This document shows, piece after piece, positions 10,926-33,262 of a stretch of DNA of 64,000 nucleotides. Within the stretch, counting starts at the first letter, position 1. Each line of letters opens with the position of its first letter. The notes under the pieces are model-generated. The model searched no databases and was not told the origin of the DNA. It saw only the letters and a program-made list of their open reading frames with translations. Source of the stretch: Argopecten irradians (lineage: Eukaryota; Mollusca; Bivalvia; Pectinida; Pectinidae); contig NC_091147.1 in the NCBI RefSeq assembly GCF_041381155.1, forward strand, positions 15,524,318-15,588,317, given 5' to 3'. The translations under genes were made by a program, and so were the position numbers.

Positions 10926-11200
10926 GTAGTTAGACGACTTCGGGGTGACGTGCAAATACAATTAGGACTAATGATAGCCGCCCTACATTGTTTAAAGTTA
11001 TATTCCCTACTTAATTTAACAATAACGCATACTTGTTTAAACATCACAAATATCGGATATTTCTGAAGCAACAGGCTGTTCCAGGCATAGGAATCGTCGC
11101 CTGTCTCCTTTCTATAGTCGTCAGATCTTTTTTTGAATCATAACAAAACTAAAATGGTCAATATGACTGTGGATCTAATTATTATGTTTTCAAACAAGTG

Positions 11201-11270
11201 GTCATCCTGGATACTCCAGGGGTTACTTTCACTGTCGGTGGATAACAGAAACCCATGGAATGTCGAGAAT
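11201..11270 (+). repeat. Dispersed repeat, CAGGGGTTACTATCACTGTC family
   Basis: CATCCTGGATACTCCAGGGG then TTACTTTCACTGTCGGTGGA. The same motif recurs at 11876-11990 (both strands), 44674-44805 (two copies) and 44948-45008 (minus). Confidence 0.6.
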
Positions 11271-11771
11271 GACAGGTTGTGTGCTCTGTCCGCAACTATA
11301 TGGTACCATATGGACAAAGTTCCCTGCGAAATACCACCGACGTACGTCTTGTACATGACTATACCACAGCCCGCGTACCCAGAGATATTGATTGATAGAT
11401 AGGTGTGATTTTAACCATTTGATAGACCCTGCACAGACAGACACATGAAAATAGTGAGAGCATCTATCAATAAAGTCTCAGACTCTTGAAATTCCACGGT
11501 GTATTAGTGATAAACGAATGGAATCGTGCAAAAGAGTAAAACTGCATCTGCATGTTTTGGACTATCGATGACCCCACTTTGTCATATGATATGCGCCTGT
11601 TCTGTGTGATGCACTACAAACAATGCCTGATGCAAAACGTGGGCTATTGATTGTCTGTGTCCGAGAATACGGCATTAATTATTGACTTTGTGGTGCTGTA
11701 CTATTGTGACTGCCAACAGGCGATGACGCCACATTACTACAGAACAGCTGAAGATACGGAGTCAATAGGGA

Positions 11772-12113
11772 CACCAGGACCTAGCAATTACTAACAGTCG
11801 ATATTTATTTATCTAGTCTTAGACAATAAAGGGAATAGGTTAAAATCGGTGAAAACCATTCTTCTTTGTGCTATTATCCTCGATATTACAGGGGTTAGTA
11901 TCAATATCGATATATCCGCGATTGTCTTTCGATATCCACTGGTATAAAGAGAGTGATAGTAACCGCTGAAGTATCGAGAATGGTGTGCTATATAATTGTA
12001 AACCATACAGATATACCTTTTACCGATTTTTAAGTTTACTGCCGTACAGACGCCCATAACATGTCTGATATCGGTTTTATGTGGACTATAATTATTTCTC
12101 AGGTCCCTGTGGG
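11772..12113. mobile_element. Composite repeat: possible MITE copy carrying two facing short repeats
   Basis: The right end TTTCTCAGGTCCCTGTG matches the MITE family of 10188-10409, and CACCAGGACCTAG at 11772 is a weak left counterpart. Inside, CTCGATATTACAGGGGTTAG (about 11879) and its inverted counterpart AGTGATAGTAACCGCTGAAG (about 11953) face each other. Boundaries are uncertain. Confidence 0.4.
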
Positions 12114-14487
12114 AATGAGGAGGAGGAGGGGGTATCCCGATACAAAGTATACAAGTACCTTATACGTGTACATGTATGTCACGGGGACGATACTAAATAT
12201 AGACGTGCCCTAATCAATGGCGATAAATATTCAAATACAAAGGTACATGTATATCAAATTCTTTCAAGAAAGATAAGTAACAGATTATATTTATACTTAG
12301 AAACACCCCCGAGACAGACAGCTAGATTGTAGAGAGTGTCAGAGTGGGTTAATGCGAGTTTCGCAATAAAGAACTGGTTTTGGCCATTAATGTCATTGAC
12401 GAAGGAATTTAATGTTCAGAACAAAGCTCTAAATACTTTTGACCTAAGTAAATAATATTTCAGTAATGATTATTATATTTGTTTTTTTACATTATTGTTA
12501 CTCGTTTATTGAACCTAAAATCTATCTCTTACAATATGTTATCCTCAATAGAATGTAACCCCTTGAGTACCGATAATGATAATAAATATATATATATATA
12601 TGGTGCCAAAAGAGAAACTTGGACATGATTTGTTAGCCATTGGCATAAAAATCCTACTTTGGTCAATAACGTGAATAGCTTGTTATTTTGTCAGGCTAAT
12701 GTTGACCATCGTAAATTACATACGTGTACCTAAGAACGTATATATTATTATGTGTTGTTTTTGCGTATCTATGTTGACTATTGAAGTAAAATCGGTACAG
12801 TTTTATCTATATACAAGAGCTTAGTAATGCACTATAAATGGTTGTGCCAAATCATACACCTACATAACACAATACTTAATATTATTTGACACCACCTTGA
12901 TCATTGATCATTGTTATAATACCCTATACTTGAATAGGCGTTAGAGAATTTAAATCATTTGCTTTTAGACCCAAACCTGGCTGGTAAACTTGGCAAACAC
13001 TCAAAGCAATGGATTCGATTTCGTATGGTCAGCGAAAATTGATTCCTTTTCTGTAAAACTGTTTGGTGACTCGCTCACCAACCTTTTAAGTTTGGTTTTG
13101 TATCGAAGAAATTAATACCTCGACGCAATGTACAGAAAATAATTATCAAACATTATTCGTCTCTAATTATGGTCAATACATGCATAAAAATGTAATTATA
13201 TATACCGGTTCTTTAGCATATCTTTAATGTATGACGTCACAAAACCATAGCGATTGCATATGTCATTAACGATATGTGCATTCTTATTTCACTGAAGTTC
13301 TCGAAGTTTGTTCGGTAGATTATAAAACATTGTGCATGACTCTCAATAGATAAATAGGTAGGTACGTAGATTGAAGGAAATCTTTGAATAGTAGAGGACA
13401 CCTTAGGAAATCTATATTAAAATCTCGAAGAAAAAACGTTAAATAGGTTTTAATCATAGAGCAGTTCGTAGTTACATTTCCATAAGATTTTAATTTATTC
13501 ACGCTCTGATCACCTAATGTGTATACCTCGCCTGGCGGGAATACAAAAGGTATGGGTAGATACTTGTCTAAAGCTCTTATACAAATTAAAATATATGTGT
13601 AGCCTTCCTAATCTTGTACTGTAACCGGACAAACCTTTACTAAAGTAATCACATTTAAAATCAATGTCAAGCAATATCTTTAAGATCTTACATGACTTAA
13701 CTATCCTTTAACCGCTCTAATGACTTCCCGTACCGTAGTTGAGATGTGGATTTCTACGACGTAAATTCCACTTGATACCGATGTAGTACTCTGACCATAC
13801 ATACATGTATATGTCTGTTAGATATATTGATTTGTATAGGCACATATTTTTGACCAAGGAATGAAATGTAATTATAACTTCAGTATTCATTCATCTTTCG
13901 ATTCAATAAATACATCGTGTATTATTCAATATTAGCCAAACCGAGTTTCATTTGAGCCCACACCATACTTAGACTCTTTGGCAGATAAACGTTTGTACTC
14001 GTTCTGGCAATCTTATGGTACCAGGCAAAGAAGACGTTAGGGATAAATTTTACTGAAATCGTGTCAGTTAAACTTTAGTCAACAATCTTCTGAAACTGTA
14101 AACAACTAAATTCGAGTTCAAACACACGGACTTGAAACTCGGAAGAGTTTACACAGAATATGTGCATGCATATACATTTGTTGGTATCAAATATGACGTG
14201 CAAGTTCGGAATGTATGCCGAGTCTATGTAGAGTATATTGAGTGATCAGTAACGTCGATATACAGCATAAAAAACAAACAACTGTTAATACACACATGAT
14301 ATCTGATGAAACATTTACATGGGTGGATAATCCCTATGTTTGTAGACACCGAATGATCAGATAATCAGTCTATACCTTAATTAGATTTGAACAGGTGAAT
14401 ACCCTAAACAGACCGTATCCAGGTGGAATTTTAGACAGATGTGTTAAAAAAACTGGATCAAACCTGTCATGTCTGTCCACTTGAGAC
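12114..14487. other. AT-rich intergenic stretch, no gene recognised
   Basis: Contains a short TA run near 12586-12601 and nothing else that can be named. Confidence 0.5.
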
Positions 14488-14714
14488 CACAGGGGTCTGA
14501 TAATTTCATATGTAGCTACAGTATATATATATTGTGACCAATCCGTGTTCATAGACCATTCTTTAGAGGTTTTTGGGGTTAAATACAAAAATAGGTAAAC
14601 TCATATTTGTATATACACCATGGAGTATGATTTTACCGATTTTTGTCTGGGTCCATGTACACTCTGGTTGGTTTCAAGTATATATAAACTGTAACTAATT
14701 ATCAAATCCCTATC
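14488..14714. mobile_element. MITE, CACAGGGATCTGAG family, copy C
   Basis: The left end CACAGGGGTCTGATAATT and the inverted right end GATAGGGATTTGATAATT correspond. Inner parts also correspond (ATAGACC on the left, TGGACCC on the reversed right). More diverged than copy B; no clear target duplication. Confidence 0.6.
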
Positions 14715-16650
14715 CATATAAGACGATTTGTTTCAAAAGTACAGGCGCATTGTTGTATATGCATCTGTTAGTTTCTGCATTTAAATTTTAAATGTAAACA
14801 AAATCGATAAGCATCTGGTGTTTTTACATGTAGCTGTTTAAGCGCGAAGAGAAACGTCCCATATAATGTATACTAAATAGATCAAATTTACTTTGCCCGA
14901 GTTTCCTGTAGACTCGGATTCACACCCGCAGAATGTTGAAGTCAAGCGTCAAGACCACAGAAACTCTGTAAAACCTAACGATGTAAAATTAGCATTTGCT
15001 TTCGTTTCTCACTAAATAATACTAAAATTAGCTAAAGTTTAGGACACTCAATATCTCGTCAAACCAAATTAAAGTTGCCTCCCCTTTTAGAGATGAAATT
15101 AAGGAACCAATGGTTCCACCCTGTAGAATACCTTTATGTGTTTGAAAATAAATATCTTGACCTTTGACTAAATATTTTTTAACCAAGTCAGAAAGCATGA
15201 ACGCCCATGTCGGTGTCGTTGTTAGATTTATACATGCACTTTAGATTTTTTTAGATTTTATTTTTATTTTCAAAGAGTAAGCATATACAGTGTAGGGTTT
15301 TAAAAGAAATCTCGGTTCTGTCGATGTCTAGGTTTACTTTTCTGTCTAAGGTATCAGACAGGGGTCACTTTTGATACCGATCTTAACACACAGGTGATAT
15401 TGTTTTACACTTTCTACCAGTAAACACGTCAGTTGTCTGGAATTTACAGGTATATATATCTACCTACATGTATCTATTACTTACCTGTACAACATACAAA
15501 ACTACAGTAGGTACCCCTCCCACGTTAGTCTTAAATCACAACAGAATTTAATGGTGTATTTAATATATAGTGGGAACCGTGCTTCGAATCTACACTATGT
15601 AAAATTTAAAGTTTAAATGAAAATGTAATATAACATTATAGTAAATATAATCGACATACCATTTACGTATTTGTGATATGAAATTTCAAGATAAGAGCAT
15701 TTCGAATAAATTGTCCTTCTATGAATTTAAGCACACTTTTATTAGAATTATGGATAATTGGGTTTGAGAACTGTCAAGTTTTACAAACTTAAATGTACAT
15801 GATATAAATAAACAATTATGGACGAAAAATTAAAGCAAAATCCGTAATTGAGAAAATATTGTGTAAATCATACATATACAATGTAATTAGTGATAGTTAT
15901 GCTTGGATTAGAGTTCGTATTAGAATCAATACAACTTCAGCATAATACCGTTGTGAATGATAATAACTGGCAGCTAATAACCTATTTTTATTCTTAAAGT
16001 AGCATGAATATACATATCCCTTACATGAAATAGATAAGTTTTCGTCATCATGTTGTAATATCTGTGTGTTTATGATGTAACCTTATGCATTAAACTCTGG
16101 ATGAATTACAAAATTATATCAAATCCTATTCTACAGGCCACTTTCTGCCAGATCTTACCACGTTTTAGACTCACGGGTCTGATCATGTCGATTTTCCCAT
16201 AATCGTATTACCTACATGTATACGTAAAGTTAACTGTACAAAGTAAATACAGTTGATAAGGTGAATTAAACATGGAAGCGGACATGGTGTATCGAAACAC
16301 AGCGAGTCAACATGTATAGTGAGTGACAGAACGTGGAATGACATCACATTTTGAATTGAACAATTAATACCTAGGTATTGACATGGCGTGTTTACATGTG
16401 AAAATGTCATTACTTATGTCTCCATTAAGTATATCTGTAATTCTAAACGTACACAGGGGAAACCACCATAATGAGATTTCGAGTGGAAATACTTAGTATA
16501 TATGGCAATGGTTTGTCTAAATGGAACAATGATAAAATATTCATTAAACCTTTATAGTAATCACCATACCACTGGTCACTGCAATTAATTCTGGCGACGT
16601 TGCTTCAGAATTGTCAACAAGTTAGCTGAGTGTCTCAGATACTTTGAAAT
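14715..16650. other. AT-rich intergenic stretch, nothing recognised
   Basis: No coding exon, RNA gene or clear repeat boundary was seen. Confidence 0.45.
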
Positions 16651-16791
16651 CTATAGCATGAGGTACTGAAGTCCGCTAAACCTGCTTATATTATTAGTTT
16701 ATTTTTGCCGAATATATAAAAATAAAAACCACCACCAACAACAAACAAACTAAGAATGTAGCCAGGTTTAGCGGACTAGAGGTGCTATAAC
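16651..16791. mobile_element. Short fold-back element, GTCCGCTAAACCTG termini
   Basis: AGTCCGCTAAACCTG near 16670 has an inverted partner CAGGTTTAGCGGACT near 16764, and the match continues weakly outward (CTATAGCA and TGCTATAA) and inward (TTATTAG and CTAAGAA). About 140 bp in all; a MITE or hairpin relic. Confidence 0.55.
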
Positions 16792-17480
16792 ACATTTGTT
16801 AATATAAATTACAACACGATGACTATATATTGAGTGCTAGTATTCAACACAAAATATGTGTATGCAGTTTAACAAGTTTCCTTTGTTTACTGGAATGAAT
16901 GCGAATTCCATTCAATTGTTTCTGATAACAACCTTACATAGTACCAAACATTTATGGACCCTTTTCCTTTGCGGTTTATACCAGGATGATATAACGCCAT
17001 ATTAACAATATTAAATGTCGTTAAATTGTATATTTGATATAGAGTTTAGATCAAAGAGTGTGATAAAAAATAATTTTCAAGAAGAACTAAGGGCTTAAGA
17101 TCCCACCCTGGAGAACTCTACATTTTTCAACAGCACAAGATCAACTTGCCGCTTCTGAAAAGGGAAACATCGAATCCATATGCTTTATATTAACCTCCAC
17201 TTGACCTTGTATTTGCCAATGAGATCATGGAAATCCAAAAAATATGTTATTTTTTAACAAGTTAATGCTCTTTTCTTTTTATTCGGTACTTTGATAACAT
17301 AAGCTGTGGGAACTGCTGAAACCACAGGCGCACGTATTTTTGTTTTAACAAAAAGATATTTTAGATGTCTTTCTCTATTGTCCTGCTGTCAGATATTTTT
17401 TAGTCTACAAATGCCCGTGCTGAAGCTGATGCGTTTTAATCACCATTAAGTTATTATTATTGTTTTCTCATAAAGGCGAA

Positions 17481-17897
17481 TTACACTGAGCCATAGCGAA
17501 CAGTATACATATGCCACCAGAACACAATCCCTTTGTTTTATTTTATTGTTTATTGTGACATTAAAACATCACAGAATCCTCTATCATTTCATACGTAGTT
17601 CTAAGCGATCAATTCCAGTAGCAATGCACACGTAGACCATTGCGGAGTTCCATACATTGTGGGGTTCCTGTTAAATTTAAATATTTTTCTGATTATAGAA
17701 TTTTATGCTCTTGTTTTTTTTACCAATTACATAAAAATACTTTGGATGTTGAAAGTGAGCCTTATTACGATTTTTAATTTTGCATTTTGAGTTCGAAGAG
17801 TTACTGAATAACGCACTTCAGTTAATTGCACTTAGTATATAATACAATTGCGTCAACCTTACATGGAGTCTATAACTATAAAATAGGCTCAGTGTAA
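17481..17897. mobile_element. 417-bp MITE with TA-bordered CACTGAGCC ends
   Basis: TTACACTGAGCC at the left is exactly inverted as GGCTCAGTGTAA at the right. If TA is the target site the termini are CACTGAGCC, which would suit a Tc1/mariner-type element. Only the outer 12 bp match well, so the call is tentative. Confidence 0.45.
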
Positions 17898-19100
17898 TCC
17901 AACAACAGTGCACACGCTAAATATAGGTCTACTTGTAAAGTGTGAGATTAAAGATACAGGGTTACCAAACCTGTTCTTATACTATTAGGTCACTATATAT
18001 CCAATCGATTATCGATCTCTTAGGTGTTTCTACGTAATCGATGATACAGGTGATTGAAAGGTAATCTGTAAAGATAAAAACGAGGCTGGAGGTAAATAAT
18101 TAGAGGTTAAAGGTGAAAGGTCATCATGTTTGCATGTTTGTGTATTGTGTTACGTTTATTGTCTTGATTTGTACGATAATCACTTTTTATCAAGTGTTGC
18201 GTTGTAAACAATGCAGCTGAAGCTCAATAAATATATTCTTACGACTATTTAGTGCACATGGTTCTTATTTACATACACTATAACATCTACCGAAAACCGA
18301 CTATTCTCAGAAATGATTTGTACGTGGATTTCAAGTCCTAGTGTAGCAATGTACTACATTTCAATAAAGCACAATTTATATCAACAATGCAACAAGTAAA
18401 AGAAGTAAATAATAAATCTGTATTTCGAGATTGTTGTAGCTATATATATAGCTGATTTATTGATTTTGCCATTAGCAGCTAAGATTAGTATCTCCTCTAT
18501 TTGAATTGCGTTACATAGGGTAAGTGATGATATGGTTTGGAAGACTGCGGTATGTTCATGTTGTGTCGTATTGTAAACGCGGAATTCCTCTCCATATCAG
18601 ATTTTCATTTTGATTTTTACAATGTTTTTATCATTTCTAATGTTGTGTTCCAACAACAATCTTTATAATGAACTTTACACAAATGTTTCATAAAGGATAG
18701 CAAATTTCAAATATTATATTGTCCCGACATAAAGAAGACCATATGTTCCGACTTACGCAGTGCAGCAGTGCATTTAGAAGAAACCATAAAATTTTAGATA
18801 AAAAAAAATTTAAAAAAAAAGTAGCAGACGTCAAGTAACACTGGAATTAATTAATGCCACCTAAAAGTAAATTTGGCGGTAGGCATACGGACTTGGAGGT
18901 ATGAATTTGTGCCAACTCCGACAAGGTTAAACTCGACATCCAGGTGGGGGTACACGAAACTCTCTTCTACATTCTAATCAAACTCTTTAAATATATATAA
19001 TCAATACTAATTGATAAATGTAGGAATGAATGGAGGAGAATTCCATGGTACAAGGTGCCCCGGTTAGGGAGCCGATATAGTTGATGTGCCTTATCTTTGT
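17898..19100. other. 5' flank of beta-tubulin gene 1
   Basis: AT-rich non-coding sequence leading to the gene 1 promoter. No repeat or further gene recognised. Confidence 0.4.
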
Positions 19101-19114
19101 GTAGATACTCAGCG

Positions 19115-19150
19115 TATATAAGGCCCGGTATCCCGGGTACCAAGCCACTC
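19115..19150 (+). promoter_or_regulatory. Core promoter of beta-tubulin gene 1 (TATATAAG)
   Basis: TATATAAGG starts at 19115. A start about 30 bases downstream, near CAAGCCACTCAC, would give a leader of about 60 bases before the ATG at 19206. The start-site position is inferred from spacing. Confidence 0.75.
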
Positions 19151-19205
19151 ACAAACCCGACTCCTCCGACCCTCAGTCTCCCGACTACAACAGATATCCA
19201 CCACC

Positions 19206-23053
<3,848 letters not shown>

Positions 23054-23123
23054 ATTATGTGAGCCAACTTCTATAAACATTTCTGAACATCATAAGATTT
23101 ACAAAAACTTTTTCAGACATACA

Positions 23124-23211
23124 ATTAAAAACTTGGAAATTTTTCGATTGTAACATCTTTACCTCTAATTAAATGTCTAGTCAGCTTTTTCTTTTGGTCA
23201 TTCCTAATAAA
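23124..23211 (+). terminator. Polyadenylation signals of tubulin gene 1
   Basis: ATTAAA at 23124-23129 and AATAAA at 23206-23211, 70 and 150 bases after the stop. The canonical AATAAA is the stronger candidate. Confidence 0.5.
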
Positions 23212-23219
23212 AAGTCAGC

Positions 23220-26200
23220 ATTAGATGTGTTATTCTTAATTTATTCTTTTGCATGCCACAACAACTCGAAGCTACCATAATTAGTATTTGAGTATTATCT
23301 CCCATTAATGTACGCATCGATTGCGACATCATTTACTTACTTAGTTTTCTCTCAAAAATAAGACGTTACGGTAAGACGTTACAATTAATACCTACCCTTT
23401 ACGACATATAACTTTCCAAAGTCGACTTAAGACTGCTTTTTTGATAACTTCCCCACAAGAACCTCTTATTCGTAACACTGAAATTAAGGCTTTCTAGAAA
23501 TATAAATTGAGGATATCCTGCGTCATATCGTAATGCAGAGTTATATGCCCTTATTCACATTCATTGAGTACTACGTCATTACTTAATGTGACCGATGACA
23601 TTGAATTGTACGCAAACTACATCATGATGTATGCAAACTAATTACGTAACACACATACAGCTCGACATAGCAAATAAATCCTTCGTAATTGTCATAAAAA
23701 ATACCACGTGATACTAATATGTATTTGTGGATCCAGTTGATGGACATTGTTCACAACAGACAATTACTTAATGCCTTGCCATCACGTGGGTATCACATTT
23801 CAGAAAAAAATATAATTTATGTCGTCTAAATCAATTGGTTTATTGGCCTAAATGCGGAAACCCCGTAACCGAAAGGCTAAGTTTCCATGAAACTACCACT
23901 ACTAGATAGTATTGTCTCCATCCTCTAATAGACTAGATGGCTACGCTTGGCAGTTTTTATAGATGTCATAAATTTAGGTTTTTTCGAGAAACTGATTCCT
24001 TGAACTACGGTAACAAAAGACGGTAGGTATATACTTTTAATAAGAACAAAAACATGAACAAACATAGTCAAAGTGTTATAAACAATTATTTGATTGCTCT
24101 GTTGCTGTGAAACCGATGTTTTGAATTCACATTCATGTGTTAAATACTGACGCTAGTCTTGGAGTTGAAATATAAAACAACAGACTATAACACAGCAGGC
24201 ACAGTCAGCCAGATGGTTGGAATTTCTTTATTTTAAAACACAAAAAGGCACCAGAGCATTTATTGGACAGCTGGTTGATTCATGCCAATTAATTTAAATA
24301 TTGTAATTGAGGTTGGTCGACCAATGCTGATTGATTGGTAGATTAAATGTTCTGTTGGGGATCAGGTTACATGGGTAAAGTAGAATATCCTACAAATCGT
24401 CGTTGGTTACGTGATAGTTTCTGTGCTTATAATATGGATACAATGACATTGGATAGAAATTAATATACACCTTGGTTGTAACAAAAATGTAAAGCAAAAT
24501 GAAATAACAATTGGAAATAAGTAAAGATAAATAGAGAGAAATTTTATTTAAAAAAACACAAAGTGAAAACCACATGTATGAAAAAGAATTTGACCAACAA
24601 AGCATAAAACAATAACACAGCATATCATTATTAATTGTAAATGTATACGGGGAATATCATGGCAGATAAAAAAAATCAGTCCGCAAGAAGTTTTATATGA
24701 GTGGACCACAGCAGTGAAAGTCATATTAGAGATCCATATATAACATGATAATCACAAACGATAAAGTACTAGGTATCTCAGTCATTTCCTGAATACAAAT
24801 CCCGATTATAAATTATCGTGTTTTTCACAGTTTGAACGAAATGGTCTGCGGGTATGGTATAGAATTTTTAACCTTAAGATATCCCACCTGGCAAACTATG
24901 CATTACTTATACATGCCTGTCTCTATATACGAAAGTCTGAGCCAGACATTTATGGGTTTATAGACCCTAGCAGTGTTGACTATGTTAGTAAAGTCAACAT
25001 TCCTTATACTCCAGTTTAAAACACAGTGTAAACTGCTATATTAATCAAATGGAAAGCTTCTTAAACACGTAGAGTAACATCATTATTGTACATGAATATG
25101 TATAAGGGAAAAAATGCAAATATTTAAGAGTTTGAAAGACTATGAAGCCTGTCTGAGATTTGTATAAACAAGTGGTGATATTTCGGCGGCATTTCGATAA
25201 TTAAAAAATTGGCAATCCCCATATTAATTACGGTATATAGACATGACTATGTATAAGAAAAATAAGCGACTCCGAAACCTACCTGTGACTTGAATAAAAC
25301 AAAGATTATGTCGACAACCTTTCGAATCATTAAGGACCGGTCTATCCTCATTTCAATCGAATACTCAATACGTTTTAATATGTGTTATTGGATAAACAAT
25401 ATGCGGGTTACAGATAAACAACAACTAGTTTGACACAGTGGGGCACATACTGTATTATCAAACTAATTAATCAGATAGCGTAAAATCAATTAATGTGGCA
25501 CAGTCCAAGTCAGACATGACAAGACATTAACTTATATTATATTGTTGTAGATTTGTATCGTATTAAATTTTCTTCAATATGCGGGCGCTTTAAAATAATG
25601 AGTTTCATTTTAATTTCTCAAAGCATAAGTATGTATTATTATTTAACTTTAAATTAACGAAATTGATACTTTAAAGTATTTCGGTGTCATTGTCTAGGTT
25701 CCCAAGCATTTTATTTTGTCTGTAAGTGAATCCAATGCAGGATAACCTGATGCCGGATACATCAAAATGCGAACTTACTAAGGTTACTTAACAAATATTT
25801 ATCAATGTCTATATTTACAAATTACCATCTTCAATATACTACAAATCATGCTCAGTTTAAGATTCACGGATCTAAGTGCGTAATTGCATTGATCTTCTCT
25901 CGTAATAATTAGTGGTTTTTCCATGAAAAGAATACGAAAATAATTATCTTAACTAGCTTTTAATATACAATGCATACTCGGGCTTTGGCCAAGTGAATGC
26001 CGTCATATGTGTAAAGTTCCAGTTGGTAATATATTGAGACAATAGAGGTTAGAGAAAGTACTTTCCACACAAAAGATACCCCCGAGTAAGGTTTATCTGC
26101 CTTAAATCAAAGGTAAGTACCTAGACATATAGACCTGTCACATTACTGTTTTACTGGTGCCATCCGTATTATTACCCTATATGCCTGCTAGAACATCAAT

Positions 26201-28160
26201 ATTTATGCCCTGGTTGCTAGGCGACCAGGCTACCCAATCTTAAAGGACGATACCGGATAGTTATGACACCCCAGTGTGGCTTGTCCCTTAGTCGCAAATC
26301 TATCTTTGATCTGAAGAGCTCACATTACGACCTTTTATTCTATGTCGTGTATTTTAAACCGGAGTGGCAATGCTAGCTAATCCAATTTGTATGTGGAGTT
26401 GGATTTTTGACTTCTTCGGTATTCTGTAGAATTTTAAGCAACTGTAGTTTATGAATGTAATGTCAGTATTTCGAACACTGTGATCACTTGGAACGAAGTA
26501 CATTGATATATTCAGTAGACGAATGTATATAATATAAAGCATTCAAATTTAGCATCTTAGTATTTTGTTGGTTAACCTGTGTCACATTTTTTGACTGCGC
26601 ATACAATAAACTCATTTATTTATTCATTTATTTAATGAAACAAATAATTTTAGAATAATTGTCATATGTATCTGGTTTGCAAATCCGTATAAGTATGATT
26701 GATGACATTAACACCTTTTCAACAATATAAGATCTAAAACGTTTGTGAATTGGATTACTGTTATTGACGTGGAGCTTTAACGTTTGTCTCACGGAATGAA
26801 TAGTTCTGCTACTAAACCAATATGTTTACTTGTGTTTGGTCAGAATCAGTAATAACCAGAATAACGTATACGCCAAAATGGTGTCAAGCCTCTAGGCATT
26901 AACTGTCTCACAATATGAACATTATCTTAATGGACATAATGCATTAATGGCGAAACGTAAATTACTATGAAAGTATAAAAACAGAAGTAAATGTAAGTGA
27001 GCATTATCATAATCGCGAAAACCGAACTAAGGCAAGAGAGGTTCAATACAAAAGTGAAAGTAAAATGATCACAAGAAGAGGGCATAAGTGCGCACATCAA
27101 ACACTAGAGATAATCAATATCAACAGATGTAAATGGATTTTAAGATTACAAAAACACGAGATGACTTACTTCCGTTAAAAATTATCAACTTTGATAGCAC
27201 AAGAGTCATTACTAACTTCAGCTCTTCTCAATCACGATCTCAGAGTCGAACTAGATTTGTATGTTGATTACCTTCACTGAAGCAGATAATGTTTGATCTT
27301 CTTCAATCCGTTCCCCTTGCACATATTCCGATTTTATAGATCTATAATTTGGTCAAAATTGAAGAACTAGCTCTAACCAAATGGGTCATTAGTTTTATAG
27401 ATAACTGCTTACTATGTAGATGGCATTTTTAATTCTTTATCATTGTGGATCCCGTTGTGCAAAACATGATTAGCTTAATCACCTGATTAGTAACATTTTC
27501 TTTTCTCGTTTGCTGCAAAACCTGTCATTACTAAAATGGGCACGTAGGTAACAAATTTCAGAATTTTATATAAGAAACGCGAATTGTAAATTTTAATGAT
27601 TTCATCTTGAAAAATGTCGTTAAAGGTAATAAGCTTAATGAGCTTTTGAACAACTTGGACTGGTTATGTTGCTGTGAACGTGGGTATTTTCGTGTGTGGA
27701 TAATTTTGCTACGTCAGTAGTCTTAAAACGTTTTACAAGAGGATAATTTTCGAGCTGGGAATCTGAAGTGAAATGATTTATATAGGAAAGTCTGCACTTG
27801 TTAGTATATTCGCGTATGTATACTATATTTGTAAAGATTTAGGTAAAGCGAATTACGGGAAATATTCCATGCCGCGATTATATATCTCAGCATAATTTAA
27901 TGATTTTATTTGAAAATTCCTCTAATTATTTCTGTTATTGACTGTATTTTCAATTTCGTTATGAACTATATTGTTGATTTTAACAAGCCGAAGGGAACTG
28001 ATGCATAATTAAGATCTTCCGTCCGTCATTTACACTGATTAATGATACATATATATAGAGCTGAAATCAGGACATGATATAGTCATTAACAAATATCCAC
28101 GGTTACTATGACGATGCGACAGAGTCAAGGGGCTCTGATGGGGGAAAGTATTGATCCAAA
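23220..28160. other. Intergenic region between tubulin genes 1 and 2
   Basis: About 4.9 kb of AT-rich non-coding sequence. Apart from an X-box-like motif at 26209-26229 no gene, RNA or clear element was recognised. Confidence 0.5.
26209..26229. promoter_or_regulatory. Near-palindromic X-box (RFX-type) motif
   Basis: CCTGGTTGCTAGGCGACCAG is nearly its own reverse complement and contains GTTGCT-A-GGCGAC, which fits the RFX consensus RYYNYYN(1-3)RRNRAC. RFX factors drive ciliary genes. The site lies about 1.95 kb upstream of the gene 2 TATA box, farther than usual for a proximal X-box. Confidence 0.4.
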
Positions 28161-28166
28161 CTTGGA

Positions 28167-28198
28167 TATATAATCATCCGATTCGGTGCGCATTCAGT
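28167..28198 (+). promoter_or_regulatory. Core promoter of beta-tubulin gene 2 (TATATAAT)
   Basis: TATATAAT begins at 28167, and an initiator-like TTCAGT follows 26 bases later at 28193. A start there gives a leader of about 50 bases before the ATG at 28248. Confidence 0.7.
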
Positions 28199-28247
28199 GG
28201 TACATCAGGAACAGAGACCTGCAGACAGGAGGAATTCTAAATACAAG

Positions 28248-32753
<4,506 letters not shown>

Positions 32754-32795
32754 AGTTCTTGCGCTTTTACAGAATTCCCAGAACAGTCTTTCGAA

Positions 32796-32801
32796 ATTAA
32801 A
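32796..32801 (+). terminator. Possible polyadenylation signal of tubulin gene 2
   Basis: ATTAAA 43 bases after the stop. No canonical AATAAA is close, so this is the best visible candidate. Confidence 0.35.
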
Positions 32802-33114
32802 AAAATGTGTTAGCATTTAATGTCAATGACAATAATACAAGGATTCAAAATAAGTAGAAAAGTGCCTACATTTTGACGACTATACAAATATACTGTCCAT
32901 TACATGCAAGTGGGCAAATGCACTTTTACATCTTTTTCATCAGTCTGCATTTCTATCAATCAGGTGAATAATATAATCACAATTAATATATAATTGACTG
33001 ATGCCAAAATTTAAAAAAAAACATCATGTTACAATACTGAAAATTAAATTTTGGGCCAAAATACATTATTCTGTTTTGTTTTTATTAGTTTTAAAAATGA
33101 AACCTATTGTGTCC

Positions 33115-33262
33115 TGGCCCCAAGATCATGAAACAATCTTAAGTCTAAAACAGTCTAGACTTAGACTTAGCCAATCACAGATGATGTTACAAAAAGTATA
33201 GTCATTTTGATTGGCTAAGCAAAAACTTAAGTCTAAGACCGTTTCGTGATCCTGAGGCGGCC
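33115..33262. mobile_element. Fold-back MITE, GGATCATGAAAC type
   Basis: AAGATCATGAAACAATCTTA on the left has an inverted counterpart TTAGACTTAAGTTTTTGCTTAGCC plus GGATCACGAAACGG read from the right arm, with both arms ending inward at TTAGCCAATCA. About 150 bp; the arms are imperfect. It lies between tubulin genes 2 and 3. Confidence 0.65.
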
